A DNA stretch of 8,165 nt from Acetobacteraceae bacterium (GTDB lineage Bacteria; Pseudomonadota; Alphaproteobacteria; Acetobacterales; Acetobacteraceae), in assembly GCA_025356735.1 (NCBI GenBank), contig JANXRT010000270.1, positions 1-8,165 on the forward strand, in the 5' to 3' direction. Position numbers and translations under genes: made by a program. This document shows positions 1 through 5,827 of the stretch, piece by piece. The notes under the pieces were generated by a model that saw only the letters and a list, made by a program, of their open reading frames with translations, searched no databases and was not told the DNA's origin. The stretch's first letter is position 1; the number at the start of each line of letters is the position of its first letter.

Positions 1-143
1 ATGACGGCTCGAAAGACGTGTTCGTTCACATTTCGGCTGTCGAGCGATCCGGTATGTCGCTGACGGAAGGCCAGAAGGTCAGCTATGATCTCGAGCGCGG
101 CCAGCAGGGCAAGACCTCCGCGGTCAACCTGCAGGCTTCCTAG
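1..143 (+). CDS. cspA: Cold-shock protein, CspA family (3' end only)
   Basis: This is the C-terminal 46 codons of a CspA-type cold-shock domain protein, reading in frame from base 3 to the TAG at 141-143; the start lies left of the window. The family folds as a five-stranded OB barrel that binds single-stranded RNA or DNA and melts mRNA structure, acting in the cytoplasm. The visible residues include the RNP2 motif VFVHIS, preceded by DGSKD, and then the family-typical EGQKVSYDLERGQQGKTSAVNL ending, so the protein ends at the normal place for a roughly 70-residue family member. Two hairpins follow within 105 bp. Whether it responds to cold cannot be told because the promoter and 5' leader are outside the window; many alphaproteobacterial paralogues are not cold-induced. 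Confidence 0.93.
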   Translation, partial: DGSKDVFVHISAVERSGMSLTEGQKVSYDLERGQQGKTSAVNLQAS

Positions 144-153
144 TCCAGAACGC

Positions 154-181
154 GGCCATCCTCCATTCGCGGAGGTTGGCC
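154..181 (+). terminator. Imperfect hairpin after the cold-shock gene
   Basis: An 11-bp stem with one mismatch (arms 154-164 and 171-181, loop ATTCGC) starts 10 bases after the csp stop codon. No T-run follows, so it is at best a weak or Rho-assisted terminator, or a 3'-end stabiliser for the csp mRNA. Confidence 0.4.
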
Positions 182-210
182 TAATCAGACTGGGCTACCG
201 ATAGGCCACC

Positions 211-247
211 GGGGGCGGCGAGGTCCGATTTCAGGACCTCGTCCCCC
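211..247 (+). terminator. Strong GC hairpin with pyrimidine tail
   Basis: A perfect 8-bp stem (219-226 with 234-241, 7-base loop) is extended outward by five G-C pairs (211-215 with 243-247) across a small internal loop. A pyrimidine-only tract follows to 259. This looks like the main terminator of the csp transcript, though it lies 50 bp before the next start codon and could instead belong to that gene's leader. Confidence 0.5.
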
Positions 248-297
248 TCTTCTTCCCCCAACAGCCGCGATGCCGGCGGGCAGCGAAGGAGACGCGG

Positions 298-510
298 ATG
301 AGCTTACAGAAATTCAAGGTTGGACAAAAGGTCGAGTTCCTGCCTGGAAGTCTCGATGGCAACGTGCCGCGAGGGACCTACACTGTCACGCGGGTGCTGC
401 CCGAGGAGCAGGGCAGCCGGAACTACCGCGTCAAGCACCTGCATGATGGCCATGAGCGCGTCGTGCGGGAAAGCCAGTTGGGTGTAGGCCAGGCTACCTC
501 GTTCCGATAG
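298..510 (+). CDS. Conserved small hypothetical protein, 70 aa
   Basis: A 70-residue soluble, basic protein with no signal peptide or membrane segment. ATG 298 is preceded by a good Shine-Dalgarno (AAGGAGA, 286-292). The sequence begins MSLQKFKVGQKVEFLPG, then has a central RGTYTVTRVLPEEQGSRNYR stretch and an RVVRESQLG end. The alternating hydrophobic/polar pattern and the VGQKVEF and YTVTRVLP segments suggest a small beta barrel (SH3- or KOW-like), which is inference from pattern alone. I recall similar short proteins in many alphaproteobacteria, none with a known function. Its position after a cold-shock gene and before two other small basic proteins hints at a nucleic-acid-associated or stress role, but nothing in the sequence proves it. 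Confidence 0.8.
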   Translation: MSLQKFKVGQKVEFLPGSLDGNVPRGTYTVTRVLPEEQGSRNYRVKHLHDGHERVVRESQLGVGQATSFR

Positions 511-602
511 ACTGCTTGCGGTCTGACGATGCCGGCTTGTCTGGAGGATCATTTCAGGTGAGCTGGCGGGGCCGTCCGCATCAATAATCCTGGAGGCCAT
601 GC

Positions 603-830
603 GTGGCGTTTAAGCCGAACTACAACCAGCAGCGCGCTGAGCGTAACCGTGCGAAGCAAGCGAAGCAGGAAGCCAAGGTTCGTGACCGCGAGGAGCAGGC
701 TGCTCGCCGCAAAGCCGGCCTTCCGGACCTTGAGGCGCCGCCGGAGTTCCTCGGCGAGGATGGCGCGGCGGTAAGCGACGCCGAGATTGCCGGTGACGCG
801 CATCCGGAAGCATCTTCCCGCAAGGATTGA
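603..830 (+). CDS. Small basic coiled-coil-like hypothetical protein, 75 aa
   Basis: GTG at 603 is chosen as start because GGAGG at 592-596 lies 6 bases upstream; an ATG at 599 is out of frame and stops after four codons. The N-terminal half (MAFKPNYNQQRAERNRAKQ and on to about residue 38) is rich in Lys, Arg, Gln, Glu and Ala and should form one long charged helix. The C-terminal half is acidic and probably disordered (PDLEAPPEFLGEDGAAVSDAE). There is no signal peptide. Similar short proteins with an MAFKPNY start are, from memory, widespread in alphaproteobacteria and uncharacterised. The last codons and stop lie in a 16-bp tandem duplication (815-846), so the C-terminal residues SRKD may be a recent change. 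Confidence 0.75.
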   Translation: MAFKPNYNQQRAERNRAKQAKQEAKVRDREEQAARRKAGLPDLEAPPEFLGEDGAAVSDAEIAGDAHPEASSRKD

Positions 831-846
831 TTCCCGCAAGGATCGA
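815..846. repeat. 16-bp tandem duplication
   Basis: Two adjacent 16-bp units (815-830 and 831-846) differ at one position (TTGA versus TCGA at their ends). The first copy contains the stop codon of the 75-residue gene and the second lies in the leader of the next gene. Confidence 0.85.
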
Positions 847-855
847 GGCCCGAAC

Positions 856-1095
856 ATGCCCCCCAAACGCCGCATCGAGTCCAGTTCGGTGCTGTTCGAC
901 GTGCTCTATGTCGACGGCAGCCGGACCTCCAACCGCAAGGTAGCCAGCCTGGCGCTGGCGACGCTTGACGGTGATGCTCCGGCCAAGTCGATCATCGAGG
1001 CGCAGGATCGCGAGATCGCGCGGGCTTCCGGTCGGCCTCGCCCCGATATCCGCTCCGTGTCGCGCACGTCCGCGAAGGTCGCCGCCAGGGATTAG
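856..1095 (+). CDS. Conserved small hypothetical protein, 79 aa
   Basis: ATG 856 is preferred over an upstream in-frame ATG at 787 because the latter would lie inside the preceding gene; GAGG at 845-848 gives normal spacing. The 79-residue product (MPPKRRIESSSVLFDVLYVDG...) has a beta-rich N-terminal half with a DVLYVDGSRTSNRKV core. A helical stretch with a DGDAPAKSIIEAQDREIA segment follows, and then a basic tail. It is cytoplasmic by sequence. I recall very similar alphaproteobacterial proteins carrying the MPPKRRIE...DGDAPA...IEAQDR pattern, without known function. It is 25 bp downstream of the 75-residue gene and very likely co-transcribed with it. Confidence 0.8.
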   Translation: MPPKRRIESSSVLFDVLYVDGSRTSNRKVASLALATLDGDAPAKSIIEAQDREIARASGRPRPDIRSVSRTSAKVAARD

Positions 1096-1342
1096 GCTGC
1101 TTCAAGCTCGAAACAGGCTAGCGTTTACACGGCAGGTTCGTCTGAATTTTTGGTAATCAAATCAAATCTTACACTTTTGAATCGCCCCAGATCTGGCGTT
1201 TAGACGGCTGACAATTACCCGGTTTTACAACGCGTTGATATTATTAGGTTTTTTCTGCCGGACAGTCACATCTGGCCGGTCGTCGGCGCAATCGGAACGC
1301 AAACAACTTTACACTCAGCGCTACCTCATTGTTAAACAACTG
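1096..1342. other. AT-richer intergenic stretch, no gene seen
   Basis: This non-coding stretch is clearly richer in A and T than the rest of the window, with runs such as the T-tract at 1250-1255. A 64-codon open frame (1235-1429) has no ribosome binding site and no protein-like composition, so I do not call it. A 10-bp palindrome CCAGATCTGG sits at 1187-1196. I could not find a convincing -35/-10 pair, but a promoter for the downstream PEP-CTERM gene should lie here or in the next 60 bp. Confidence 0.6.
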
Positions 1343-1427
1343 ATTCCAATACGTATATTTAATGGCACGAGTTATGCATATTTAGGCATGAACTCGACAT
1401 TGGGTCGAATTCCTTACGTATTGGAAT
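1343..1427 (+). promoter_or_regulatory. Inverted-repeat leader overlapping the ribosome binding site
   Basis: A perfect 13-bp inverted repeat has its arms at 1343-1355 (ATTCCAATACGTA) and 1415-1427 (TACGTATTGGAAT), separated by 59 bases. Inside is a second hairpin: CGAGTTATGC (1368-1377) pairs with 1386-1396 with one bulged G and an 8-base loop. The 3' outer arm contains GGAA (1423-1426), the only plausible Shine-Dalgarno for the ATG at 1434. If both arms are transcribed, the RNA can fold so that the ribosome site is hidden. Alternatively the arms, each with a TACGTA core, are a pair of protein-binding half-sites. A -10-like TATATT (1354-1359) overlaps the left arm, which would favour the operator reading. 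Confidence 0.5.
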
Positions 1428-1433
1428 GACATT

Positions 1434-2057
1434 ATGCGTTCTATCACCGGCTTGGCAGCTTTCGGCATCGTCTTTGCCGGCCTGACGACGGTGCCTGCCT
1501 CCGCGGGCACGATTACCTACACCAGCTACTCGGTGCTCAATTCACAGAACGTGACGTTGAACGATCCCACCATCGGCGTTAACAACGAGACCGGTGGTTC
1601 GGGGCAGATCACCCTCAGCGGCATCAACATGCCGGGCGGTTCGCTCGCCACCTGGTGCATTGATATCGAGCACACCCTTCTGAATAACGGTTCGTATCCG
1701 ATGGGCTTTCTGACGACTGCGGTCGCATCGCAGATCAACGCGCTCATCAGCAACGGGACGCCCACCTTGGGGACCAGTTTCGACGCTTCGGCCGCACTAC
1801 AAGTAGCAATCTGGGAGACCATCTACGGTTCAAACCTGACGGTCACGACAGCGGCCTCCGTGCTGGCCCTTGCTGCAGCCGATCTTAACAAAGTCGCGAC
1901 CTCCGTCTGGCTGCCCGATCCGCATCGGAGCGTCGCCCTGCTCAATGGTTTGGGCGAGAGTCAGAGCCTAGTCTACCTGGTGCCGGAACCCGGCTCGATC
2001 ACGCTGGCCGGCTTTGCCCTCGCGGCGCTTGCCAAACTGCGCCGCCGTCGCGCCTGA
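1434..2057 (+). CDS. PEP-CTERM sorted surface/secreted protein, 207 aa
   Basis: A secreted protein destined for exosortase processing. Residues 1-24 form a Sec signal peptide (MRSITGLAAFGIVFAG core, likely cut after PASA). The C-terminus is a textbook PEP-CTERM signal: VPEP at 183-186, a hydrophobic span to about residue 200, then KLRRRRA. In this system a membrane exosortase cuts at the PEP motif and the protein is released or attached outside the cell, often together with exopolysaccharide or biofilm genes; no such gene is in the window. The mature part is rich in Ser, Thr, Asn and Gly and has a single cysteine (C75, in TWCIDIEH) plus LQVAIWETIYG (Q123). This pair resembles the Cys-Gln thioester signature of TQXA/TED domains; that assignment is inference. 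ATG 1434 gives a correct signal peptide. Base composition is lower in GC than that of the operon downstream, and a hairpin follows the stop. Confidence 0.88.
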   Translation: MRSITGLAAFGIVFAGLTTVPASAGTITYTSYSVLNSQNVTLNDPTIGVNNETGGSGQITLSGINMPGGSLATWCIDIEHTLLNNGSYPMGFLTTAVASQINALISNGTPTLGTSFDASAALQVAIWETIYGSNLTVTTAASVLALAAADLNKVATSVWLPDPHRSVALLNGLGESQSLVYLVPEPGSITLAGFALAALAKLRRRRA

Positions 2058-2087
2058 CCAGAACCCGCCATCTTCCGTGAAGTGAAA

Positions 2088-2111
2088 GCCGGCGCCCGCT
2101 TCGGCGCCGGC
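2088..2111 (+). terminator. 9-bp GC hairpin after the PEP-CTERM gene
   Basis: A perfect 9-bp stem GCCGGCGCC (2088-2096) pairs with 2103-2111 around a CGCTTC loop, 31 bases after the stop. There is no T-tract, but position and strength fit a transcript end that separates this gene from the transporter operon. Confidence 0.6.
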
Positions 2112-2182
2112 CCATCGCACAGCCCGCTTTCGCCGCATCCTCAACCCTGCCTATGCTGCCTCCCTCGAAACGGGAGAAAGCC

Positions 2183-3778
2183 ATGCTGCGTCGTCGTACC
2201 CTGCTTGCCGGCGCCACCGCGATCGCCGTGGCGCCGATCCCGCGCCAAGCCCGCGCCGCGACGCCCAAGGATGTCGCGGTCATGGCCAAGCAGATCGACG
2301 ACATCATCAGCCTCGATCCGCAGGAGAGCTTCGAATTCTCCGGCAATGAGATCGGCGGCAACGTCTATCAGCGGCTGGTCCGCCCGAATACCGCCAACCC
2401 CGACCAGCTGGTCGGCGAGCTGGCGCAGAAATGGGAGGTCTCGCCCGACGGGCTGACCTTCACCTTCACCCTGCGGCCAGGCGCCAGCTTCAGCTCCGGC
2501 GCGCCGGTCACCGCCGAGGACGTCGCCTTCTCGCTGCACCGCGCGGTGATCCTCAACAAGGCGCCCGGCTTCATCATCACCCAGTTCGGCTATACGAAGG
2601 ACAACGTCGAAAAACTGATCCGCGCGACGCCCGAGAACACCGTGGTGATGACGCTGCCCGACCTGCAGGCGCCGAGCTTCGTGCTGTACTGCCTGTCGGC
2701 CAATGTCGGCGGCGTGGTCGAGAAGAAGGTGGCGCTAGCCAATGCCCGCGATGGCGATGTCGGCAATGCCTGGCTGAAGACCAACAGCGCCGGTTCCGGC
2801 CCCTACATGATCCGCTCCTGGAAGGCGAGCGAGGCGGTGTCGCTGGAGGCCAACCCGCATTCCAACGTCAAGCCGCAGACTCCGCGGCTGATCATCCGCC
2901 AGATCGCCGACCCTTCCGCCCAGCTGCTGTCGTTGCAGAAGGGCGACATCGACATCGCCCGCAACCTTGAAACCGAGCAGCTCAAGGCGATCGCCGGCAA
3001 CCCGGACTTCAACGCCGTCGCCTCGATCAAGGCGAGCTCGATGTACCTGGCGATGAACCAAACCCACCCGGCGCTGGCCAAGCCGCAGGTCCGCCAGGCG
3101 ATCAAGTGGGCGATCGACTATGCCGGCATCCAGAAGAACATCGTGCCCAACACCTGGGTGGTCGGTCAGGCCTTCCTGCCCAAGGGCCTGCCCGCCGCGC
3201 TGGCCGACACGCCGTTCCACAAGGACGTCGCCCGCGCCCGCTCCTTGCTCAATGAGGCCGGCCACCCCAATGGCTTTGAGGTCACGCTGGACCATCTGTC
3301 CTCGCCTCCTTTCGCCGACATCGCCCAGGCGGTGCAGGCCAACCTTGGCGAGATCGGCATCAAGGCGACCCTGCTCGCCGGCGAGCAGAAGCAGGTCATC
3401 ACCAAGACGCGCGGCCGGCAGCACCAGCTGGCGCTGCTGATCTGGGGCTCGGACTACTTCGACCCCAACTCCAATGCCCAGACGTTCTGCTACAACGCCG
3501 ACAACGCCGACAGCCCGAAGCTCAAGACGGTCGCGTGGCGCAGCTCCTGGCAGGACGCGGAGCTGACGAAGATGGTCGAGCTCGCGGTCAAGGAATTGGA
3601 TTCCGAGAAGCGCATCGGGATCTACGAGCAAATGCAGAAGCTGCACCGTGAACGCGCGCCCTTCGCGTTCCTGCTGGCCCAGCAGGAGGTGGCGACGATG
3701 GGACGCGGGGTTTCGGGGTTCAAGGTCGGGCCTATGTCGGATCTTACCGACTACGATAAGATAAAGAAGTCAGCGTAA
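2183..3778 (+). CDS. ABC transporter periplasmic substrate-binding protein, family 5 (DppA/OppA type)
   Basis: This 531-residue protein is the extracytoplasmic solute receptor of a peptide/nickel-type ABC importer (SBP_bac_5). ATG 2183 is chosen over ATG 2153 because GGGAG (2172-2176) is correctly spaced and it puts the signal sequence at the very N-terminus: RRR at residues 3-5, a hydrophobic stretch, and a cleavage site after ARA (about residue 25). The arginines could make this a Tat signal. There is no lipobox cysteine, so the protein should be free in the periplasm. Family hallmarks are DQLVGELAQKWEVSPDGLTFTFTLRPGASFSSG (about 74-106), VTAEDVAFSLHR (109-120), GSGPYM, and KGDIDIAR. Length is normal. 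Members bind peptides but also sugars, opines, aromatic acids and other small molecules; the neighbouring hydrolase and thiolase argue for a non-peptide ligand here. The permease genes follow after a 55-bp gap that holds a palindromic element. Confidence 0.93.
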   Translation: MLRRRTLLAGATAIAVAPIPRQARAATPKDVAVMAKQIDDIISLDPQESFEFSGNEIGGNVYQRLVRPNTANPDQLVGELAQKWEVSPDGLTFTFTLRPGASFSSGAPVTAEDVAFSLHRAVILNKAPGFIITQFGYTKDNVEKLIRATPENTVVMTLPDLQAPSFVLYCLSANVGGVVEKKVALANARDGDVGNAWLKTNSAGSGPYMIRSWKASEAVSLEANPHSNVKPQTPRLIIRQIADPSAQLLSLQKGDIDIARNLETEQLKAIAGNPDFNAVASIKASSMYLAMNQTHPALAKPQVRQAIKWAIDYAGIQKNIVPNTWVVGQAFLPKGLPAALADTPFHKDVARARSLLNEAGHPNGFEVTLDHLSSPPFADIAQAVQANLGEIGIKATLLAGEQKQVITKTRGRQHQLALLIWGSDYFDPNSNAQTFCYNADNADSPKLKTVAWRSSWQDAELTKMVELAVKELDSEKRIGIYEQMQKLHRERAPFAFLLAQQEVATMGRGVSGFKVGPMSDLTDYDKIKKSA

Positions 3779-3780
3779 GC

Positions 3781-3817
3781 ATGGGGCGCCGCCCCATACC
3801 CCGCTTAGGGGTGACCC
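3781..3817. repeat. Intergenic double palindrome, copy A
   Basis: Two small hairpins stand back to back: ATGGGG/CCCCAT (3781-3797) and ACCCC/GGGGT (3798-3812), with TGACCC after them. The block order (GGGGC, GCCCC, ACCCCGC, GGGG) is the same as on the minus strand at 6815-6790. In the transcript it could stabilise the binding-protein mRNA or reduce read-through, so that the receptor is made in excess over the permeases. Confidence 0.6.
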
Positions 3818-3833
3818 TTAAGAACCCATTCGT

Positions 3834-4835
3834 TTGAGAAGGCTCCTCAACAACCTCGTCAGTGTTCCGGTTACGCTGCTGGGTTTGGCGGTGGTTACGT
3901 TCGTGATCGGGCGCGTGATGCCGATCGATCCGGTGCTGGCGATCCTGGGTGACCGCGCGCCCGAGGACGTGATCGCCCGCACCCGTATCGAACTGGGACT
4001 GGACCGGCCGCTGCCGATCCAGTTCCTCCGCTACCTTGGCCAGATATTGCGCGGCGACCTTGGCACCTCGGTCATCACCTCGCACCCTGTCACCCAGGAC
4101 ATCGCCCACTTCTTCCCCGCCACCATCGAGCTCGCCAGCGTCGCCATGCTGATCGCGGTGGCGATCGGCATCCCGCTTGGCGTGCTCGCCGCCGCCCGCC
4201 GGGGATCGATCACCGACAGCGCCGTGCGGGTGTTCTGCCTGACCGGACAGTCGATCCCGGTGTTCGTGTTGGCGCTACTGTCGCTGCTGGTGTTCTACGC
4301 CCGGCTCGGCTGGGCGCCCGGTACCGGACGCGCCGACGTGGCGTTCGAGGACATGGTGCCGACCGTCACCGGGCTGCTGACGTTGGACAGCCTGCTCGAT
4401 GGCAACTGGGACGCGTTCCACGATGCGCTTGCTCATCTCGCCCAGCCGGCCGGTGTGCTGGCTTGGTTCAGCGTCGCCTATATCGCGCGCATGACCCGGG
4501 CGTTCATGCTGGATGCGCTGTCCGGCGAATACATCGTCACCGCCCGCGCCAAGGGGCTTTCGGAAACGCGCATCCTGTGGCGCCACGCCTTCGCCAACAT
4601 CTCGGTGCGGCTGCTGACCGTGCTCGTGCTGACCTATGCCGGGCTGCTGGAAGGTGCCGTGATCACCGAGACGGTGTTCAGCTGGCCGGGGATCGGCCAG
4701 TACCTGACGGCGTCGCTGCTCAACGCCGACATGAACGCGGTGCTGGGCGCGACCCTGGTGGTCGGGCTGATCTATGTCGGGCTCAACCTGGTGTCCGACG
4801 TGCTCTACCGGCTGCTGGACCCACGCGTGCGATGA
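3834..4835 (+). CDS. ABC transporter permease, DppB-like
   Basis: First membrane subunit of the importer, 333 residues, of the binding-protein-dependent transport family (BPD_transp_1). The start is TTG 3834, since an in-frame stop at 3819-3821 blocks anything much earlier and the first membrane helix begins at about residue 8; no good Shine-Dalgarno is visible, suggesting low expression. Family features are the N-terminal helix (about 8-29), the GLDRPLPIQFLRYLGQILRGDLGTS segment (55-79) typical of DppB/OppB, helices near 100-122, 138-157, 205-219, 260-280 and 303-322, and the EAA loop GEYIVTARAKGLSETRILWRHAFAN (231-255), which docks on the ATPase. Its stop overlaps the start of the next gene by ATGA, so the two permeases are translationally coupled and should form a heterodimer in the inner membrane. 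The ATPases are not in this window. Confidence 0.93.
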   Translation: MRRLLNNLVSVPVTLLGLAVVTFVIGRVMPIDPVLAILGDRAPEDVIARTRIELGLDRPLPIQFLRYLGQILRGDLGTSVITSHPVTQDIAHFFPATIELASVAMLIAVAIGIPLGVLAAARRGSITDSAVRVFCLTGQSIPVFVLALLSLLVFYARLGWAPGTGRADVAFEDMVPTVTGLLTLDSLLDGNWDAFHDALAHLAQPAGVLAWFSVAYIARMTRAFMLDALSGEYIVTARAKGLSETRILWRHAFANISVRLLTVLVLTYAGLLEGAVITETVFSWPGIGQYLTASLLNADMNAVLGATLVVGLIYVGLNLVSDVLYRLLDPRVR

Positions 4836-5740
4836 GCGATGTTGCCTCGACGCGGGAATGGCTGCTGACCGACACGCCGTCGTCGCGCCGGCAGGCCGCA
4901 TGGGGCCGGCGCTACCGGCTGTGGCTGCAGCTGCGATCGCAGAAGCTGGCGATGGCGGGGCTCTGGCTGCTGGTCGGCGTCGTGCTGCTGGCCGCCTTCG
5001 CGCCCTGGATCGCGCCGTATAACCCCGCCGCCCAGGACCTTGGCGACCGCCTTGCCGCACCTTCGTGGCGGCACTACCTCGGCACCGACGAGCTTGGCCG
5101 CGACCTGTTTTCCCGGCTGGCCTACGGCGGACGGGTGACGCTCGGCATGGTTGTCGCGGTGGTGGTGCTGGTGGCGCCGCTCGGCCTCGCGGTCGGCTGC
5201 GTCGCGGGCTATGCCGGCGGCATCGCCGACCGTGTGCTGATGCGCGTGACCGACGTGTTCCTCGCCTTCCCGCGGCTGGTGCTGGCGCTGGCCTTCGTCG
5301 CGGCGATGAAGCCGGGCGTCGAGAGCGCGGTGCTGGCAATCGCGCTGACCGCCTGGCCGCCTTACGCGCGGTTGGCGCGGGCCGAGACGCTGACCATCCG
5401 CAACACCGATTTCATTGCCGCGACCCGGCTGACCGGCGCCTCGGCATTCCGCATCATCCTGCGCCACGTTGCGCCGCTGTGCCTGTCGAGCCTGATCGTG
5501 CGGGTGACGCTCGACATGTCGGCGATCGTGCTGACCGCGGCCGGGCTCGGCTTCCTCGGCATGGGTGCGCAGCCGCCCTCGCCCGAATGGGGTGCGATGA
5601 TCGCCAGCGCGCGCCGGTTCATTCTTGATCAGTGGTGGGTACCTACCATTCCCGGCTTGGCGATCTTCCTGATCTCGCTGGCCTTCAACCTGCTGGGCGA
5701 TGGGCTGCGGGATGTGCTGGACCCGAAGCAGGGCCAATAG
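4832..5740 (+). CDS. ABC transporter permease, DppC-like
   Basis: Second membrane subunit, 302 residues. The start ATG 4832 overlaps the preceding stop (ATGA). An OppC_N-type region occupies about residues 25-75, with the first helix near 40-60, followed by the highly characteristic HYLGTDELGRDLFSRLAYGGRVTL (81-104). More helices lie at about 104-126, 145-158, 164-176, 215-243 and 272-288. The EAA loop is NTDFIAATRLTGASAFRIILRHVAP (191-215), and the protein ends with the family's LGDGLRDVLDPK (288-299). It should pair with the DppB-like protein to form the channel. The TAG stop is followed directly by the ATG of a 28-codon ORF, then the hydrolase gene. Confidence 0.94.
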   Translation: MSDVASTREWLLTDTPSSRRQAAWGRRYRLWLQLRSQKLAMAGLWLLVGVVLLAAFAPWIAPYNPAAQDLGDRLAAPSWRHYLGTDELGRDLFSRLAYGGRVTLGMVVAVVVLVAPLGLAVGCVAGYAGGIADRVLMRVTDVFLAFPRLVLALAFVAAMKPGVESAVLAIALTAWPPYARLARAETLTIRNTDFIAATRLTGASAFRIILRHVAPLCLSSLIVRVTLDMSAIVLTAAGLGFLGMGAQPPSPEWGAMIASARRFILDQWWVPTIPGLAIFLISLAFNLLGDGLRDVLDPKQGQ

Positions 5741-5827
5741 ATGGCGGGTTCCGTGCGGCTATTGCTTTCCGTGCCCGACTACGTTGCACTGATCGCCAAC
5801 AATGGGGAGGCGGCGTTGCTCGAATGA
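5741..5827 (+). CDS. Possible 28-codon ORF linking permease and hydrolase genes
   Basis: An ATG directly follows the permease stop (TAG at 5738-5740) and opens a 28-codon frame, MAGSVRLLLSVPDYVALIAN and eight more residues, whose TGA overlaps the hydrolase ATG at 5824 as ATGA. It therefore exactly fills the gap and is coupled at both ends. I do not recognise the peptide. It could be a real small protein, or simply a device that carries ribosomes from the permease to the hydrolase, whose own Shine-Dalgarno-like GGGGAGG (5804-5810) is rather far (13 bases) from its ATG. Chance is a real alternative for an ORF this short. Confidence 0.35.
   Translation: MAGSVRLLLSVPDYVALIANNGEAALLE

Noticed and set aside
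787..855. Upstream in-frame ATG for the 79-residue gene
   Set aside because: It would add 23 residues encoded inside the preceding gene and the tandem duplication, whereas ATG 856 has a properly placed GAGG and gives the expected MPPKRRIE start.
1187..1196. Palindrome CCAGATCTGG as an operator or attachment site
   Set aside because: A 10-bp palindrome is expected by chance now and then, there is no second copy near it, and no integrase or repeat supports an attachment site.
1208..1244. CTGACA with TATTAT as a sigma-70 promoter
   Set aside because: The spacing is about 25 bases, far from the usual 16-18, so the pair is not credible.
1235..1429. 64-codon open frame before the PEP-CTERM gene
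   Set aside because: No ribosome binding site, no recognisable protein features, and it lies in AT-richer regulatory-looking DNA. Only its last 13 codons are of interest as a possible leader ORF.
2735..3646. Long open frame on the minus strand (303 codons) opposite the binding-protein gene
   Set aside because: It is antisense to a clear SBP family gene. Its product is dominated by Arg, Gly, Leu and Val in the way expected of the reverse strand of a GC-rich gene, and it shows no domain.
4275..5339. 354-codon minus-strand frame across the two permease genes
   Set aside because: The product is extremely rich in Arg, Ala and Pro and crosses a gene boundary; it is a by-product of high GC3 on the coding strand.
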